From contig JAEWIE010000019.1 of NCBI GenBank assembly GCA_023387375.1, positions 171,595 to 235,594 of the forward strand: 64,000 bases of DNA. The letters are read 5' to 3'. The notes beneath the pieces are model-generated. The model was not told the origin of the DNA, ran no database searches, and saw only the letters and a list, made by a program, of their open reading frames with translations. The stretch is from Bacteroidota bacterium. Its GTDB lineage: Bacteria; Bacteroidota; Bacteroidia; Flavobacteriales; Weeksellaceae. The translations under genes and the position numbers were made by a program. This document shows positions 16,963 to 24,596 of the stretch, one piece after another; the stretch's first letter is position 1; each line of letters starts with the position of its first letter.

Positions 16963-17889
16963 TTAAAATTTAAGATCATTATTGACCGCTCTCACAGCCT
17001 CTGCAGCTGCATTAAATTTCTCTTTTTCTGTATCGCTTAGTGGAATATTGACAATTTTTTCTACTCCATTTTTTCCGATGATTGCAGGCACCCCTAAACA
17101 AATGTCATTTTGCCCGTACTCCCCTTCCAAAAGTAAAGAACAAGGAATCATCTTTTTCTGATCACATGCAATCGCTTGTACCATTACAGAAACAGCAGCT
17201 CCTGGCGCATACCAAGCAGAAGTACCTAACAATTTGGTTAACGTAGCACCGCCCACTTTGGTTTCTTCAACCACGTAATCAATCTGATCTTGGCTTAAGA
17301 ACTCACTAACGGGAACTCCATTTCTTGTTGCTTTGCTCACCAAAGGAAGCATTCCCGTATCGCTATGCGCAGCAATCACCATTCCGTCTACATCTGAGAT
17401 TGGTGCCTCTAGCGCTTCTGCTAATCTATATTTGAATCTTGCACTATCAAGAGCTCCTCCCATACCAATAATACGGTTTTTCGGAAGTCCAGAGGTCTTG
17501 TGAACAAGGTAAGCCATCGTATCCATTGGGTTGGATACAATAATAATAATCACGTTTGGAGAATGCGCTACTAAATTCTTAGTCACGTCGCTTACGATTC
17601 CTGCATTGATCCCGATAAGTTCCTCACGAGTCATCCCTGGTTTACGCGGAATTCCAGAAGTAATCACTGCAATATCAGAATTTGCAGTTTTGCTGTAATC
17701 TCCAGTGGTCCCCACAATTTTCGTGTCAAATCCGTTGAGCGAGGCCGTTTGCATTAAATCCATAGCCTTTCCTTCTGCAAATCCTTCCTTAATATCGACT
17801 ACGACCACTTCCGAACAAAAATTCTTCATGGCAATATACTCTGCACAACTGGCTCCTACAGCGCCTGCTCCTACGACGGTTACTTTCAT
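16963..17889 (-). CDS. mdh: Malate dehydrogenase
   Basis: This 308-residue NAD-dependent enzyme interconverts malate and oxaloacetate in the TCA cycle. The Rossmann start VTVVGAGAVGASCAEYIA, the loop GIPRKPGMTREELIGINAGI with two substrate arginines, and the catalytic histidine in AAHSDTGMLPLVS are present. It is of the lactate-dehydrogenase-like MDH type (about 310 residues, GAGxVG) rather than the eukaryotic mitochondrial type. A well-formed promoter precedes it, and a terminator follows, so it is a single-gene unit. SucC at 52 kb is another TCA enzyme in the window. Confidence 0.95.
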   Translation of the reverse strand: MKVTVVGAGAVGASCAEYIAMKNFCSEVVVVDIKEGFAEGKAMDLMQTASLNGFDTKIVGTTGDYSKTANSDIAVITSGIPRKPGMTREELIGINAGIVSDVTKNLVAHSPNVIIIIVSNPMDTMAYLVHKTSGLPKNRIIGMGGALDSARFKYRLAEALEAPISDVDGMVIAAHSDTGMLPLVSKATRNGVPVSEFLSQDQIDYVVEETKVGGATLTKLLGTSAWYAPGAAVSVMVQAIACDQKKMIPCSLLLEGEYGQNDICLGVPAIIGKNGVEKIVNIPLSDTEKEKFNAAAEAVRAVNNDLKF

Positions 17890-17959
17890 AATTTTATTTG
17901 ATTTTTAATAGATTTATCATTTTGAATGGACACTCAAAAAGATTGATATGTCAAGTATT

Positions 17960-17990
17960 CAAATTTACAAATAAGTTCGATTTTACACAA
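17960..17990 (-). promoter_or_regulatory. Complete Bacteroidota promoter (TTG, 20 bases, TAAATTTG) for mdh
   Basis: On the minus strand TTG at 17990-17988 is separated by 20 bases from TAAATTTG at 17967-17960, the textbook -33/-7 layout. The leader is about 65 bases and A/T-rich. Confidence 0.7.
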
Positions 17991-18038
17991 TTTCAACCTA
18001 CATATTTTAGTTTCCTTACTTTGCGTAGATAAAAACCC

Positions 18039-19052
18039 CTACTTTTCCTCTTCAAAATAAAGGCGATAGTACTTTCCTTTTTCGTCTTGTCCTGTTTCAA
18101 TTAGCTTGCGATCTCCATGAACGTAAATATGAAAATTCTTATCTAGCTTTATCACACTCTTAAAATATCGCGCATTCTTTTTCACCGCAGATTCATTAAT
18201 CACAAAATCGTCCGCGATTGAAACTTGCATATCTTGCTCATAGTCGGTTTTGTAATTCACAAAACTCTCTATTACGTTTTGATCCTCCAGAACATTTGTA
18301 GTGAAGTCTTCAAATTCGAATTGGTCCCTATCTTTAAAAAAGGAAATGGATTTATTTAAAAAGTCAGCTTGGTCTGCTTTTGAAATTTCAAACTCTTGCG
18401 GAAGTTGCTTGGTTATAAAATCCTTGTAGACGGCTAAGGTCTCCTGCGTATGAAAATAAGCATCATTCCTTTGCTTTACTTTCAAAAAATCTTCAAACCA
18501 ATAGTACTCATCCCCATTCTTGTTTTGGTCTATGACCGAAACGGCGTACCCAAGATCTGAATCCACATTGTAAATCACACAGCCTTTGTCAAGCTTTGTC
18601 AGTCCAATTCCATAATCCTTTTCTAGATCAAAGGATTCTTCAGAGGGTTCTATTTTCAAAAAGGGCAGTTTGGTTTCCGTCTTAAAAAGTCCCACTTTCG
18701 CCACTGACGTTTCATCTCCTTCTTCGGGTTCAAAATAGCACACAAATAAATCTCCTCCCTGCACTCTAGGGTTTTGTGCGATTTCAAATAAATGAGTGGC
18801 AATGTTTTCACTTTCACTCAAAAATTCGCTTGGATCCTCAAAAATCTGCTTTACAGATTGATAAATAGGATTCTGATTTAAATAGGTATCGCTATAAAAC
18901 TGAAACTGCTCATCGCTCTTAAACCCTTTTAAGAAAAAATCCGTGAGCGACTCCTTCATCCCTTCTTCCACTTCCAATTCTTGAGAGGAAATACGTAGCG
19001 CTTCCCCGTTGATCTTATTTCCTACTCTATGTACTATAATTTTTGAAAACAT
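18039..19052 (-). CDS. Nucleoid-associated protein, NdpA/YejK family
   Basis: This 337-residue acidic protein starts MFSKIIVHRVGNK, the typical beginning of the 37-kDa nucleoid-associated (NdpA/YejK) family in Bacteroidota, and continues with two long charged domains without membrane segments. Homologues bind DNA and are found with the nucleoid; the exact role is unclear. The open frame extends to 19103, but a TACTTTTG promoter element at 19075-19082 sits inside that extension, so ATG 19052 is preferred. It lies between mdh and dnaK on the same strand, apparently as its own unit. Confidence 0.82.
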   Translation of the reverse strand: MFSKIIVHRVGNKINGEALRISSQELEVEEGMKESLTDFFLKGFKSDEQFQFYSDTYLNQNPIYQSVKQIFEDPSEFLSESENIATHLFEIAQNPRVQGGDLFVCYFEPEEGDETSVAKVGLFKTETKLPFLKIEPSEESFDLEKDYGIGLTKLDKGCVIYNVDSDLGYAVSVIDQNKNGDEYYWFEDFLKVKQRNDAYFHTQETLAVYKDFITKQLPQEFEISKADQADFLNKSISFFKDRDQFEFEDFTTNVLEDQNVIESFVNYKTDYEQDMQVSIADDFVINESAVKKNARYFKSVIKLDKNFHIYVHGDRKLIETGQDEKGKYYRLYFEEEK

Positions 19053-19074
19053 TTCTTTGATTTTTGTTGAAATG

Positions 19075-19082
19075 CAAAAGTA
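19075..19082 (-). promoter_or_regulatory. -7 element (TACTTTTG) that fixes the nucleoid-protein start
   Basis: A perfect TAnnTTTG match on the minus strand, 22 bases before ATG 19052. Confidence 0.5.
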
Positions 19083-19236
19083 TCTAATTCCTTCTAAATC
19101 CAAAGCTCCGATCCACTACTTAATATTAAAAATTAATAATATCCATTAATCATTTTGACTTCCTTCGAAAAAAGAGTGGCCGATTCGGAAAAAAAATAAA
19201 AAAAGGGCTTACACAATCACTGAACACAACAAACAA

Positions 19237-19269
19237 AAACCGCTGTAAACATTCTATTTACAGCGGTTT
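19237..19269 (-). terminator. Terminator after dnaK
   Basis: Arms AAACCGCTGTAAA (19237-19249) and TTTACAGCGGTTT (19257-19269), followed on the minus strand by a T-rich stretch. Confidence 0.88.
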
Positions 19270-19301
19270 GTCACTCATTAATAATTGATATTAATTACTG
19301 A

Positions 19302-21194
19302 TTATTTCACTTCTTCGAAATCTGCATCTTGCACATCGTCCGGTCCATTCCCTTGATCTTGTTGTGAGTCAGCACCTTGTCCTGCAGCTGCTGCTTGCGC
19401 GCTGTACAACTCTTCAGAAGCAGCTGTCCATGCAGCGTCTAAAGCTTCGGTTTTCGTTTTAATAGACTCCAGATCTTTGGTTTCATAAGCTGCTTTCAAC
19501 TCTGTTAAAGCAGTCTCAATTCCCGCTTTTTTATCTGCTGATAATTTATCACCGAATTCTTTCAGTTGCTTTTCTGTTTGGAAAATAAGAGCATCCGCTT
19601 TGTTGATTGATTCTGCTTCTTCTTTTCTTTTCGAGTCTGCAGCTGAGTTTTCTTGAGCTTCTTTCTTCATTCTTTCAATTTCTTCTTCTGACAAACCTGA
19701 GCTCGCCTGAATCTTAATTGATTGCTCTTTTCCAGTTCCTTTGTCTTTTGCAGATACACTTAGAATCCCGTTCGCATCTATATCAAAAGTTACTTCAATT
19801 TGAGGAACTCCTCTTGGCGCTGGTGGAATATCTTGAAGATCGAAACGACCAATTTCTTTGTTATCATTAAACATTGGACGCTCCCCTTGACCTACTCTAA
19901 TACTTACTGCAGGTTGGTTATCGGATGCCGTTGAGAACACTTCTGATTTTTTCGTTGGAATCGTTGTGTTCGCTTCAATTAGTTTAGTGAAGACAGAACC
20001 CATGGTTTCAATACCTAAAGAAAGTGGAGTGACGTCTAAAAGAAGTACATCTTTTACATCTCCCGTTAATACTCCCCCTTGAATTGCAGCACCAATCGCT
20101 ACCACTTCATCTGGGTTTACTCCTTTTGAAGGTTTTTTACCAAAGAATTTTTCTACTTCTTCCTGAATTTTTGGAATTCTAGTAGAACCCCCAACTAAGA
20201 TTACCTCGTCAATATCATTTGCGGAAAGTCCAGCATCAGATAAAGCTTTTTTACAAGGCTCCATTGAGCGTTTTACTAAATCTTCAGAAAGTTGCTCAAA
20301 TTTCGCTCTGGTTAAGGTTTTCACTAAGTGTTTTGGACCACTTGCCGTTGCTGTAATATAAGGAAGGTTTATTTCTGTTTGCGTAGAAGCAGATACTTCA
20401 ATTTTCGCTTTTTCTGCAGCCTCTTTCAATCTTTGCAAAGCGATGGGGTCTGCTTTAAGATCTACTCCTTCTTCTGATTTAAATTCAGAAGCTAGCCAAT
20501 TGATAATCACGTTATCAAAATCATCTCCACCTAAGTGAGTATCTCCGTTTGTGGACAATACTTCAAATACGCCATCTCCTAAATCTAAAATAGAGATATC
20601 AAAAGTTCCCCCTCCTAAGTCGTATACTGCGATTTTTTGATCTTTATGGTTCTTATCAAGACCATAAGCTAATGCAGCGGCAGTCGGTTCGTTGATAATT
20701 CTTTCGACCGTAAGTCCTGCAATTTCACCTGCTTCTTTCGTTGCTTGTCTTTGTGCATCATTAAAATAAGCTGGAACCGTAATTACAGCTCTACTTACTT
20801 CTTGTCCTAAATAATCTTCTGCAGTTTTCTTCATTTTTTGAAGTGTCATGGCAGAAATTTCTTGTGGAGTGTATTCTCTGTCGTCAATTTTTACTTTCAC
20901 AGAATCGTTCGCTCCTTTTACAAGATCGTACGGCACGTGCTTGTCTTCTCCTTGTAAACTAGAGAAGTGCGTTCCCATGTAACGCTTAATTGAACTAATG
21001 GTTTTTGTCGGGTTCGTTACTGCTTGTCTTTTAGCAGGATCCCCTACTTTTCTTTCTCCATCCTCTGTGAATGCTACAATGGATGGTGTTGTTCTTTTTC
21101 CTTCTGCGTTAGGAATAACCACAGGATCTTTTCCCTCCATTACAGCTACGCAAGAGTTCGTAGTTCCAAGGTCAATACCGATTATTTTACTCAT
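19302..21194 (-). CDS. dnaK: Molecular chaperone DnaK (Hsp70)
   Basis: This 630-residue ATP-driven chaperone has the ATPase-domain signatures IDLGTTNSCVAV (6-17), YDLGGGTFDISILDLG and ILVGGSTRIPKIQ, the linker DVLLLDVTPLSLG, a substrate-binding domain and a helical lid ending in DDVQDADFEEVK, the conserved EEVK-type tail that contacts co-chaperones. A 23-residue insertion typical of Gram-negative DnaK is present. dnaJ and grpE are not next to it here. The 295-base gap upstream holds AT-rich DNA; TTGTCA and TATATTTT on the minus strand, 18 bases apart, could be its promoter, but no CIRCE element is visible. Confidence 0.98.
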   Translation of the reverse strand: MSKIIGIDLGTTNSCVAVMEGKDPVVIPNAEGKRTTPSIVAFTEDGERKVGDPAKRQAVTNPTKTISSIKRYMGTHFSSLQGEDKHVPYDLVKGANDSVKVKIDDREYTPQEISAMTLQKMKKTAEDYLGQEVSRAVITVPAYFNDAQRQATKEAGEIAGLTVERIINEPTAAALAYGLDKNHKDQKIAVYDLGGGTFDISILDLGDGVFEVLSTNGDTHLGGDDFDNVIINWLASEFKSEEGVDLKADPIALQRLKEAAEKAKIEVSASTQTEINLPYITATASGPKHLVKTLTRAKFEQLSEDLVKRSMEPCKKALSDAGLSANDIDEVILVGGSTRIPKIQEEVEKFFGKKPSKGVNPDEVVAIGAAIQGGVLTGDVKDVLLLDVTPLSLGIETMGSVFTKLIEANTTIPTKKSEVFSTASDNQPAVSIRVGQGERPMFNDNKEIGRFDLQDIPPAPRGVPQIEVTFDIDANGILSVSAKDKGTGKEQSIKIQASSGLSEEEIERMKKEAQENSAADSKRKEEAESINKADALIFQTEKQLKEFGDKLSADKKAGIETALTELKAAYETKDLESIKTKTEALDAAWTAASEELYSAQAAAAGQGADSQQDQGNGPDDVQDADFEEVK

Positions 21195-21442
21195 TGTCTA
21201 TATAATTTTTTTGTTAATTTTAATTTCCATGGTCTCAATCTCTAAAAATATACCAAGCTAAAAAATATGACAAATTGACATAGAAAACAGTAAAAACCTA
21301 CAGAGTTCTACGCAAACCGAGCTCCAAGTTTTGCCACGAACCCCGGCATTGCGACATTCTTAACTGTCAATCTTGAAAATTAGAATTCACCACCTATTCC
21401 CTTTGCTAAAGTGCTCGCTTTGCTATTTTCTATATAAACAAA

Positions 21443-21468
21443 GCGGCCAAAGGAAATCCTTTGGCCGC
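21443..21468 (-). terminator. Terminator after the minus-strand cytochrome c gene
   Basis: GC-rich inverted repeat GCGGCCAAAGGA / TCCTTTGGCCGC with TTTGTTTATA following on the minus strand. Confidence 0.85.
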
Positions 21469-21489
21469 ACTTAGTATTTTAAATTCGTT

Positions 21490-21870
21490 CTATTTCAGCG
21501 ACAAAATGTATTCTACCATCTTAATTGCATTTTCTTGGCTAAGTCCTGCGTGCGGAGTCATTGGGATCTGCCCCCAAACACCTACACTTCCTTCAATAAT
21601 GTGCTTAGCAAGTGTTTCTTTGTCTGCATCTGTGTACTTCGCAGCCACATCCTTATAAGAAGGTCCAATTAAGGTTGCATCTTCCTTGTGACAAGTTAAG
21701 CAGTCCATACCCTGAATTAAAGTAAGGCCCTCATCTTGCGCTGGCGCTGCCTCAGCAGAAGCGACTGGCTCTTCAATCATTACATTGGATTCTACTCCTG
21801 AATCTTCTGTTTTTTTGGAACAAGCAATTACCATTGCACCCATCAAAACTAGCATTGCGATCTTTTTCAT
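21490..21870 (-). CDS. Cytochrome c lipoprotein (c551/c552 type)
   Basis: This 126-residue protein has a lipoprotein signal with Cys17 (MVIACSKK), an acidic Ala/Glu/Pro linker (25-47), then a small cytochrome c domain with the haem motif CLTCH (57-61) and the axial methionine M104 in IPMTPH. Such mono-haem lipoproteins shuttle electrons in the periplasm to terminal reductases or oxidases. It is divergent from a second cytochrome c gene and both share a palindromic operator, so they are probably co-regulated by a Crp/Fnr protein such as that at 23.9 kb. Its partner enzyme is not in the window. Confidence 0.9.
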   Translation of the reverse strand: MKKIAMLVLMGAMVIACSKKTEDSGVESNVMIEEPVASAEAAPAQDEGLTLIQGMDCLTCHKEDATLIGPSYKDVAAKYTDADKETLAKHIIEGSVGVWGQIPMTPHAGLSQENAIKMVEYILSLK

Positions 21871-21918
21871 AGTCTTAAAATTAAAGTATTAATTATAGGT
21901 TTTAATTACGTTTGAATG

Positions 21919-21926
21919 CAAATATA
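21919..21926 (-). promoter_or_regulatory. Probable -7 element (TATATTTG) for the minus-strand cytochrome
   Basis: TATATTTG on the minus strand, about 48 bases before the start codon. The palindrome at 21968-21993 is centred about 65 bases upstream of the expected transcription start. Confidence 0.5.
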
Positions 21927-21967
21927 GAAATTTAAACAATGCAAAGACAGATAACAAAAATCACGTT

Positions 21968-21993
21968 ATGTATATGACCCTAGTCATATACAT
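21968..21993. promoter_or_regulatory. Perfect palindrome, likely Crp/Fnr-family operator
   Basis: Arms ATGTATATGAC (21968-21978) and GTCATATACAT (21983-21993) flank CCTA and are exact reverse complements. The inner TATGAC-N4-GTCATA resembles Fnr/Dnr-type sites (TTGAT/C-N4-A/GTCAA). Its centre (21980.5) lies about 41.5 bases before the start expected from TAAATTTG at 22011-22018, the classical class II activator position. Confidence 0.72.
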
Positions 21994-22010
21994 ATTATCT
22001 AAAAATTCAT

Positions 22011-22018
22011 TAAATTTG
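22011..22018 (+). promoter_or_regulatory. -7 element (TAAATTTG) for the plus-strand cytochrome
   Basis: A perfect TAnnTTTG match 22 bases before ATG 22041. With a start of transcription near 22022, the upstream palindrome is centred at about -41.5. Confidence 0.55.
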
Positions 22019-22040
22019 AGAGGACGCAACGAGAAATTTT

Positions 22041-22535
22041 ATGAAAACACGCCAACTTTTCAACTTATCCTTACTCGCTTTTGCCCTAATTTCGTGTGGA
22101 AATGAACAAAAAGAAAGTTCAATCCCGACGGACTCCCAAAAGAGTTCCGATCGGAAAGAATCTGAAATGGCTACCTCAGAAGCCTACGACCCGACACGAG
22201 GCATTGGAGAGTACGATACGCATAATGTAGATTTAAGCACATTCAATCCACAACTGGCAGCAAAAGGAAAAGACATTGCGGATGTAAAATGCATCACTTG
22301 TCACAAAACAACCGACGAAAAGCTCGTAGGTCCAGGTTGGAAAGGGATCACCCAGAGACAAACTCCCCATTGGATTCTAAATTTTATTTCCAACCCCGGC
22401 CCGATGCTCGATGTGGATCCTGCTTTGCAAAAACAGTTGGAACTCTGCCTTGTTAGAATGCCGAATCAGGCGCTGACAGACCTAGAAGCGAGACAGCTCC
22501 TTGAATACATGCGTGAGATTGATGGAGCGAAATAA
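22041..22535 (+). CDS. Cytochrome c lipoprotein of the type found in clade II nos clusters
   Basis: This 164-residue protein has a lipoprotein signal (Cys19, ALISCG), a polar linker, then DPTRGIGEYDTHNVDL and a cytochrome c domain with CITCH (84-88), VGPGWKGITQR, and a C-terminal VRMPNQALTDLEARQLLEYMR that holds the axial methionine M140. From memory this wording matches cytochromes encoded beside nosZ (N2O reductase) in Bacteroidota. Here no nosZ follows; the next gene is convergent and encodes a polytopic membrane protein. It likely carries electrons in the periplasm, perhaps under low oxygen. The nos link is from family resemblance, not from a search. Confidence 0.85.
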   Translation: MKTRQLFNLSLLAFALISCGNEQKESSIPTDSQKSSDRKESEMATSEAYDPTRGIGEYDTHNVDLSTFNPQLAAKGKDIADVKCITCHKTTDEKLVGPGWKGITQRQTPHWILNFISNPGPMLDVDPALQKQLELCLVRMPNQALTDLEARQLLEYMREIDGAK

Positions 22536-22564
22536 ACTACTTCTATTTCCCATGAATCAGTCCC

Positions 22565-23806
22565 CTATTCATCTTCTAAAGGGACTATTTTTAAGATAGG
22601 TCTTGCTTTTAAACTAAAAAAGAGAGAAAGAACACTAAGCGAAATTCCTACTGAAATTGCTACAAGCGTTGGAGCTGCATAAGGAATTCCTATATATTTT
22701 ACAGAGAACACGCCCATCAAACCTAAAACCGCTTGATTGAGAAAAACGAATAGAAGGACACTCTGAAGGGAGCGCGTCACTCTTTTTGTGATAAAAAATC
22801 GGTTGGTCGCTAAAATTTGATTGAGTAAAAACATGGAAATACACATGAGTAACACCAAATGCAGATAAGCAATCACCACATTTCGAAAACCAAACGCAAA
22901 TTGACTGATTTGTGGCACTACAGAAAAGAGTTGCAGTAAAATTTTCACTCCAAAAGCAATACCCACATACCAAAGCGTAAAACGATGCAAAGGTGAATAG
23001 GCCAAAACGAGTTTCGACCAGTTCAATTTCACTAATCGAAGCAGTCTATATGCGCCAAAGGTTTGTGCCAAAGCCGAGACGACAATTAGCCAGTATACAA
23101 GTGGATTTAAATCCATCCATAAGACCGAGAGTCCAAAACCAAATACGGCACCAAAAAGCAGGGGATAAAAAATAAGATGACTTTCCCTAGACGAAATCTC
23201 CACTCCAATTCTCTTCAAAGACTCTAAGAAAAGACCTATGGCTATAAAAAGAAAACAGCCATTGTACTGAAAATGCAGATAGAAGTAACTTGAGGCTAAA
23301 TAAAGCTGCTGATCGACCAGCCCTGAGGCTTTGCTAAAGCTCAAATAAAAAATACCCAGTGAGGAAAAAGCGGCGAGTCCTAGCCCAACCTTGAACCATC
23401 GTACAATATGAGAAGAATCCTTCCAATAGTCCTTTAAAAGAAAAGCAAAAAAGGCAAATCCAGTAAAAAGACAAATGCTACAAGCCACGATCGACAGCCA
23501 ATAATAGCCTGCATATATAAAAGTGGGAATCATTAAAAGCGCACCGATTGCATTGAGAACCAGGAGCACTTGATACTTCTTAAGCTTTGCAATAGTCAGA
23601 TACTTTTGAAGGTAAAATAGCATCAATACGTAAAGCACTTGGGTTATCCACCCGTAGAACGCAAAATGAGAGTGAGCCTCTTGAAGAAATTTTTGGTCTA
23701 ACTGAGGCAAAGAAAATGCAATTTTATACCGCATTAAGGTGCCCAATACAGCGACAAGAAAAAGATTCAAAATAGAGAACTTTAACCAGAACGCTTGATT
23801 TTTCAT
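22565..23806 (-). CDS. Polytopic membrane protein with in-membrane histidines (haem-copper-oxidase-I/NnrS-like, uncertain)
   Basis: This 413-residue protein has about 11-12 predicted membrane helices. Histidines lie within or at the edge of helices: H45 and H47 in EAHSHFAFYGW, H178 in YLHFQYNG, H274 in SPLHRF and H316 in AYLHLVLL. The HxH-F-GW and LHFQ-NG patterns recall haem-ligand helices of haem-copper oxidase subunit I relatives and NnrS proteins, but I cannot place it firmly and see no copper-B histidine cluster. It sits between a cytochrome c gene and a Crp/Fnr gene, so a role in nitrogen oxide or oxygen response is likely. Its start is 64 bases from the end of the Crp/Fnr gene on the same strand, so they may be co-transcribed. 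Confidence 0.6.
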   Translation of the reverse strand: MKNQAFWLKFSILNLFLVAVLGTLMRYKIAFSLPQLDQKFLQEAHSHFAFYGWITQVLYVLMLFYLQKYLTIAKLKKYQVLLVLNAIGALLMIPTFIYAGYYWLSIVACSICLFTGFAFFAFLLKDYWKDSSHIVRWFKVGLGLAAFSSLGIFYLSFSKASGLVDQQLYLASSYFYLHFQYNGCFLFIAIGLFLESLKRIGVEISSRESHLIFYPLLFGAVFGFGLSVLWMDLNPLVYWLIVVSALAQTFGAYRLLRLVKLNWSKLVLAYSPLHRFTLWYVGIAFGVKILLQLFSVVPQISQFAFGFRNVVIAYLHLVLLMCISMFLLNQILATNRFFITKRVTRSLQSVLLFVFLNQAVLGLMGVFSVKYIGIPYAAPTLVAISVGISLSVLSLFFSLKARPILKIVPLEDE

Positions 23807-23870
23807 AGCTGAAATTGTTTTTGTTGCTTCTTTTTTCTAATCAAATACCGCCGACTCATTTGCGAAGACT

Positions 23871-24476
23871 TTAAACAAATATTTTGCCTTTTACAATGTC
23901 AAGTCGACCGCTTCTTTCCATCTTTTTGACGGTTCGAATGACGGTCTCAATGCGAAGTCCCGTCATTAGGGAAAGATCTTTGCGTGTGAGCTCCACCTTG
24001 GTTTTGCCTTCGGCATCCCCGATCTGCTCCTTCTTATACTCCATCAAATGGTTGTAAATCTGTTCTTCTGGATTTAAAACCACAAGGTTTTTCATCGAAA
24101 GGCTTTTGCGAAGGGATTTCTCTGCCACCGACATGGTAAAGAAAAGCATTTGATCAGGTCGCTTCTTAAGGTACTCTAAAAAGAGTGCTCTGTTAAGACG
24201 AAACACGCGCGCGGTTTCAGAGTACACTTCCACATGACCCGGAAATGGCTTTTGCAAAAGAACGGCGGGTTCCGCAAAAAAACTGCCTGCGCTTACGCGG
24301 TGCTGCAAAAATTCCTTCCCGTCCCGTGTTAAATTGAAAACAAAGAGCTCGCCCTGCTGTAAATAATAAAAACAGTCCGCGCATTCTCCTTCCTTTAAGA
24401 TAAGGTCTCCTTTACGGTATCGTTTCTCCTCACACAGGGCTGCATCTTCAATGCAATCGTCGATCAAAAAAGCCAT
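23871..24476 (-). CDS. Crp/Fnr family transcriptional regulator
   Basis: This 201-residue protein has an N-terminal cyclic-nucleotide-binding fold (about 15-115, YRKGDLILKEGECADCFYYLQQGELFVFN) and a C-terminal helix-turn-helix (VELTRKDLSLMTGLRIETVIRTVKKMERSGRLDI, about 160-193). It has cysteines at 8, 14, 27 and 30 near the N-terminus; C8, C14, C27 and C30 are not in the FNR spacing, so an Fe-S cluster is not assured, but four cysteines in 23 residues are worth noting. The HTH arginine and glutamate contacts (R..ETVIR) are of the Fnr type. It probably acts on the palindrome between the two cytochrome genes 2 kb away. Confidence 0.9.
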   Translation of the reverse strand: MAFLIDDCIEDAALCEEKRYRKGDLILKEGECADCFYYLQQGELFVFNLTRDGKEFLQHRVSAGSFFAEPAVLLQKPFPGHVEVYSETARVFRLNRALFLEYLKKRPDQMLFFTMSVAEKSLRKSLSMKNLVVLNPEEQIYNHLMEYKKEQIGDAEGKTKVELTRKDLSLMTGLRIETVIRTVKKMERSGRLDIVKGKIFV

Positions 24477-24574
24477 AAAGTATAAGGTTAATGGAATTCA
24501 AAGGTAGTAAGATTTTTTTTACGAATCCCCCCGACTTAGCCTACATATATCATCTTTTCGAACTTAAATTTTCC

Positions 24575-24582
24575 TATTTTTG
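24575..24582 (+). promoter_or_regulatory. Probable -7 element (TATTTTTG) for ppk
   Basis: A TAnnTTTG match 14 bases before ATG 24597, implying a leader of about 10 bases. Confidence 0.5.
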
Positions 24583-24596
24583 ACAAAAGAACATCC

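Noticed and set aside
20998..21261. Open frames of 70-87 codons opposite the start of dnaK
   Set aside because: They lie over a highly conserved gene and show no family motif; they are shadows of dnaK codon use.
22565..23806. Calling the 413-residue protein NorB or CcoN
   Set aside because: The copper-B histidines and typical conserved blocks of those enzymes are not seen; only partial pattern resemblance.
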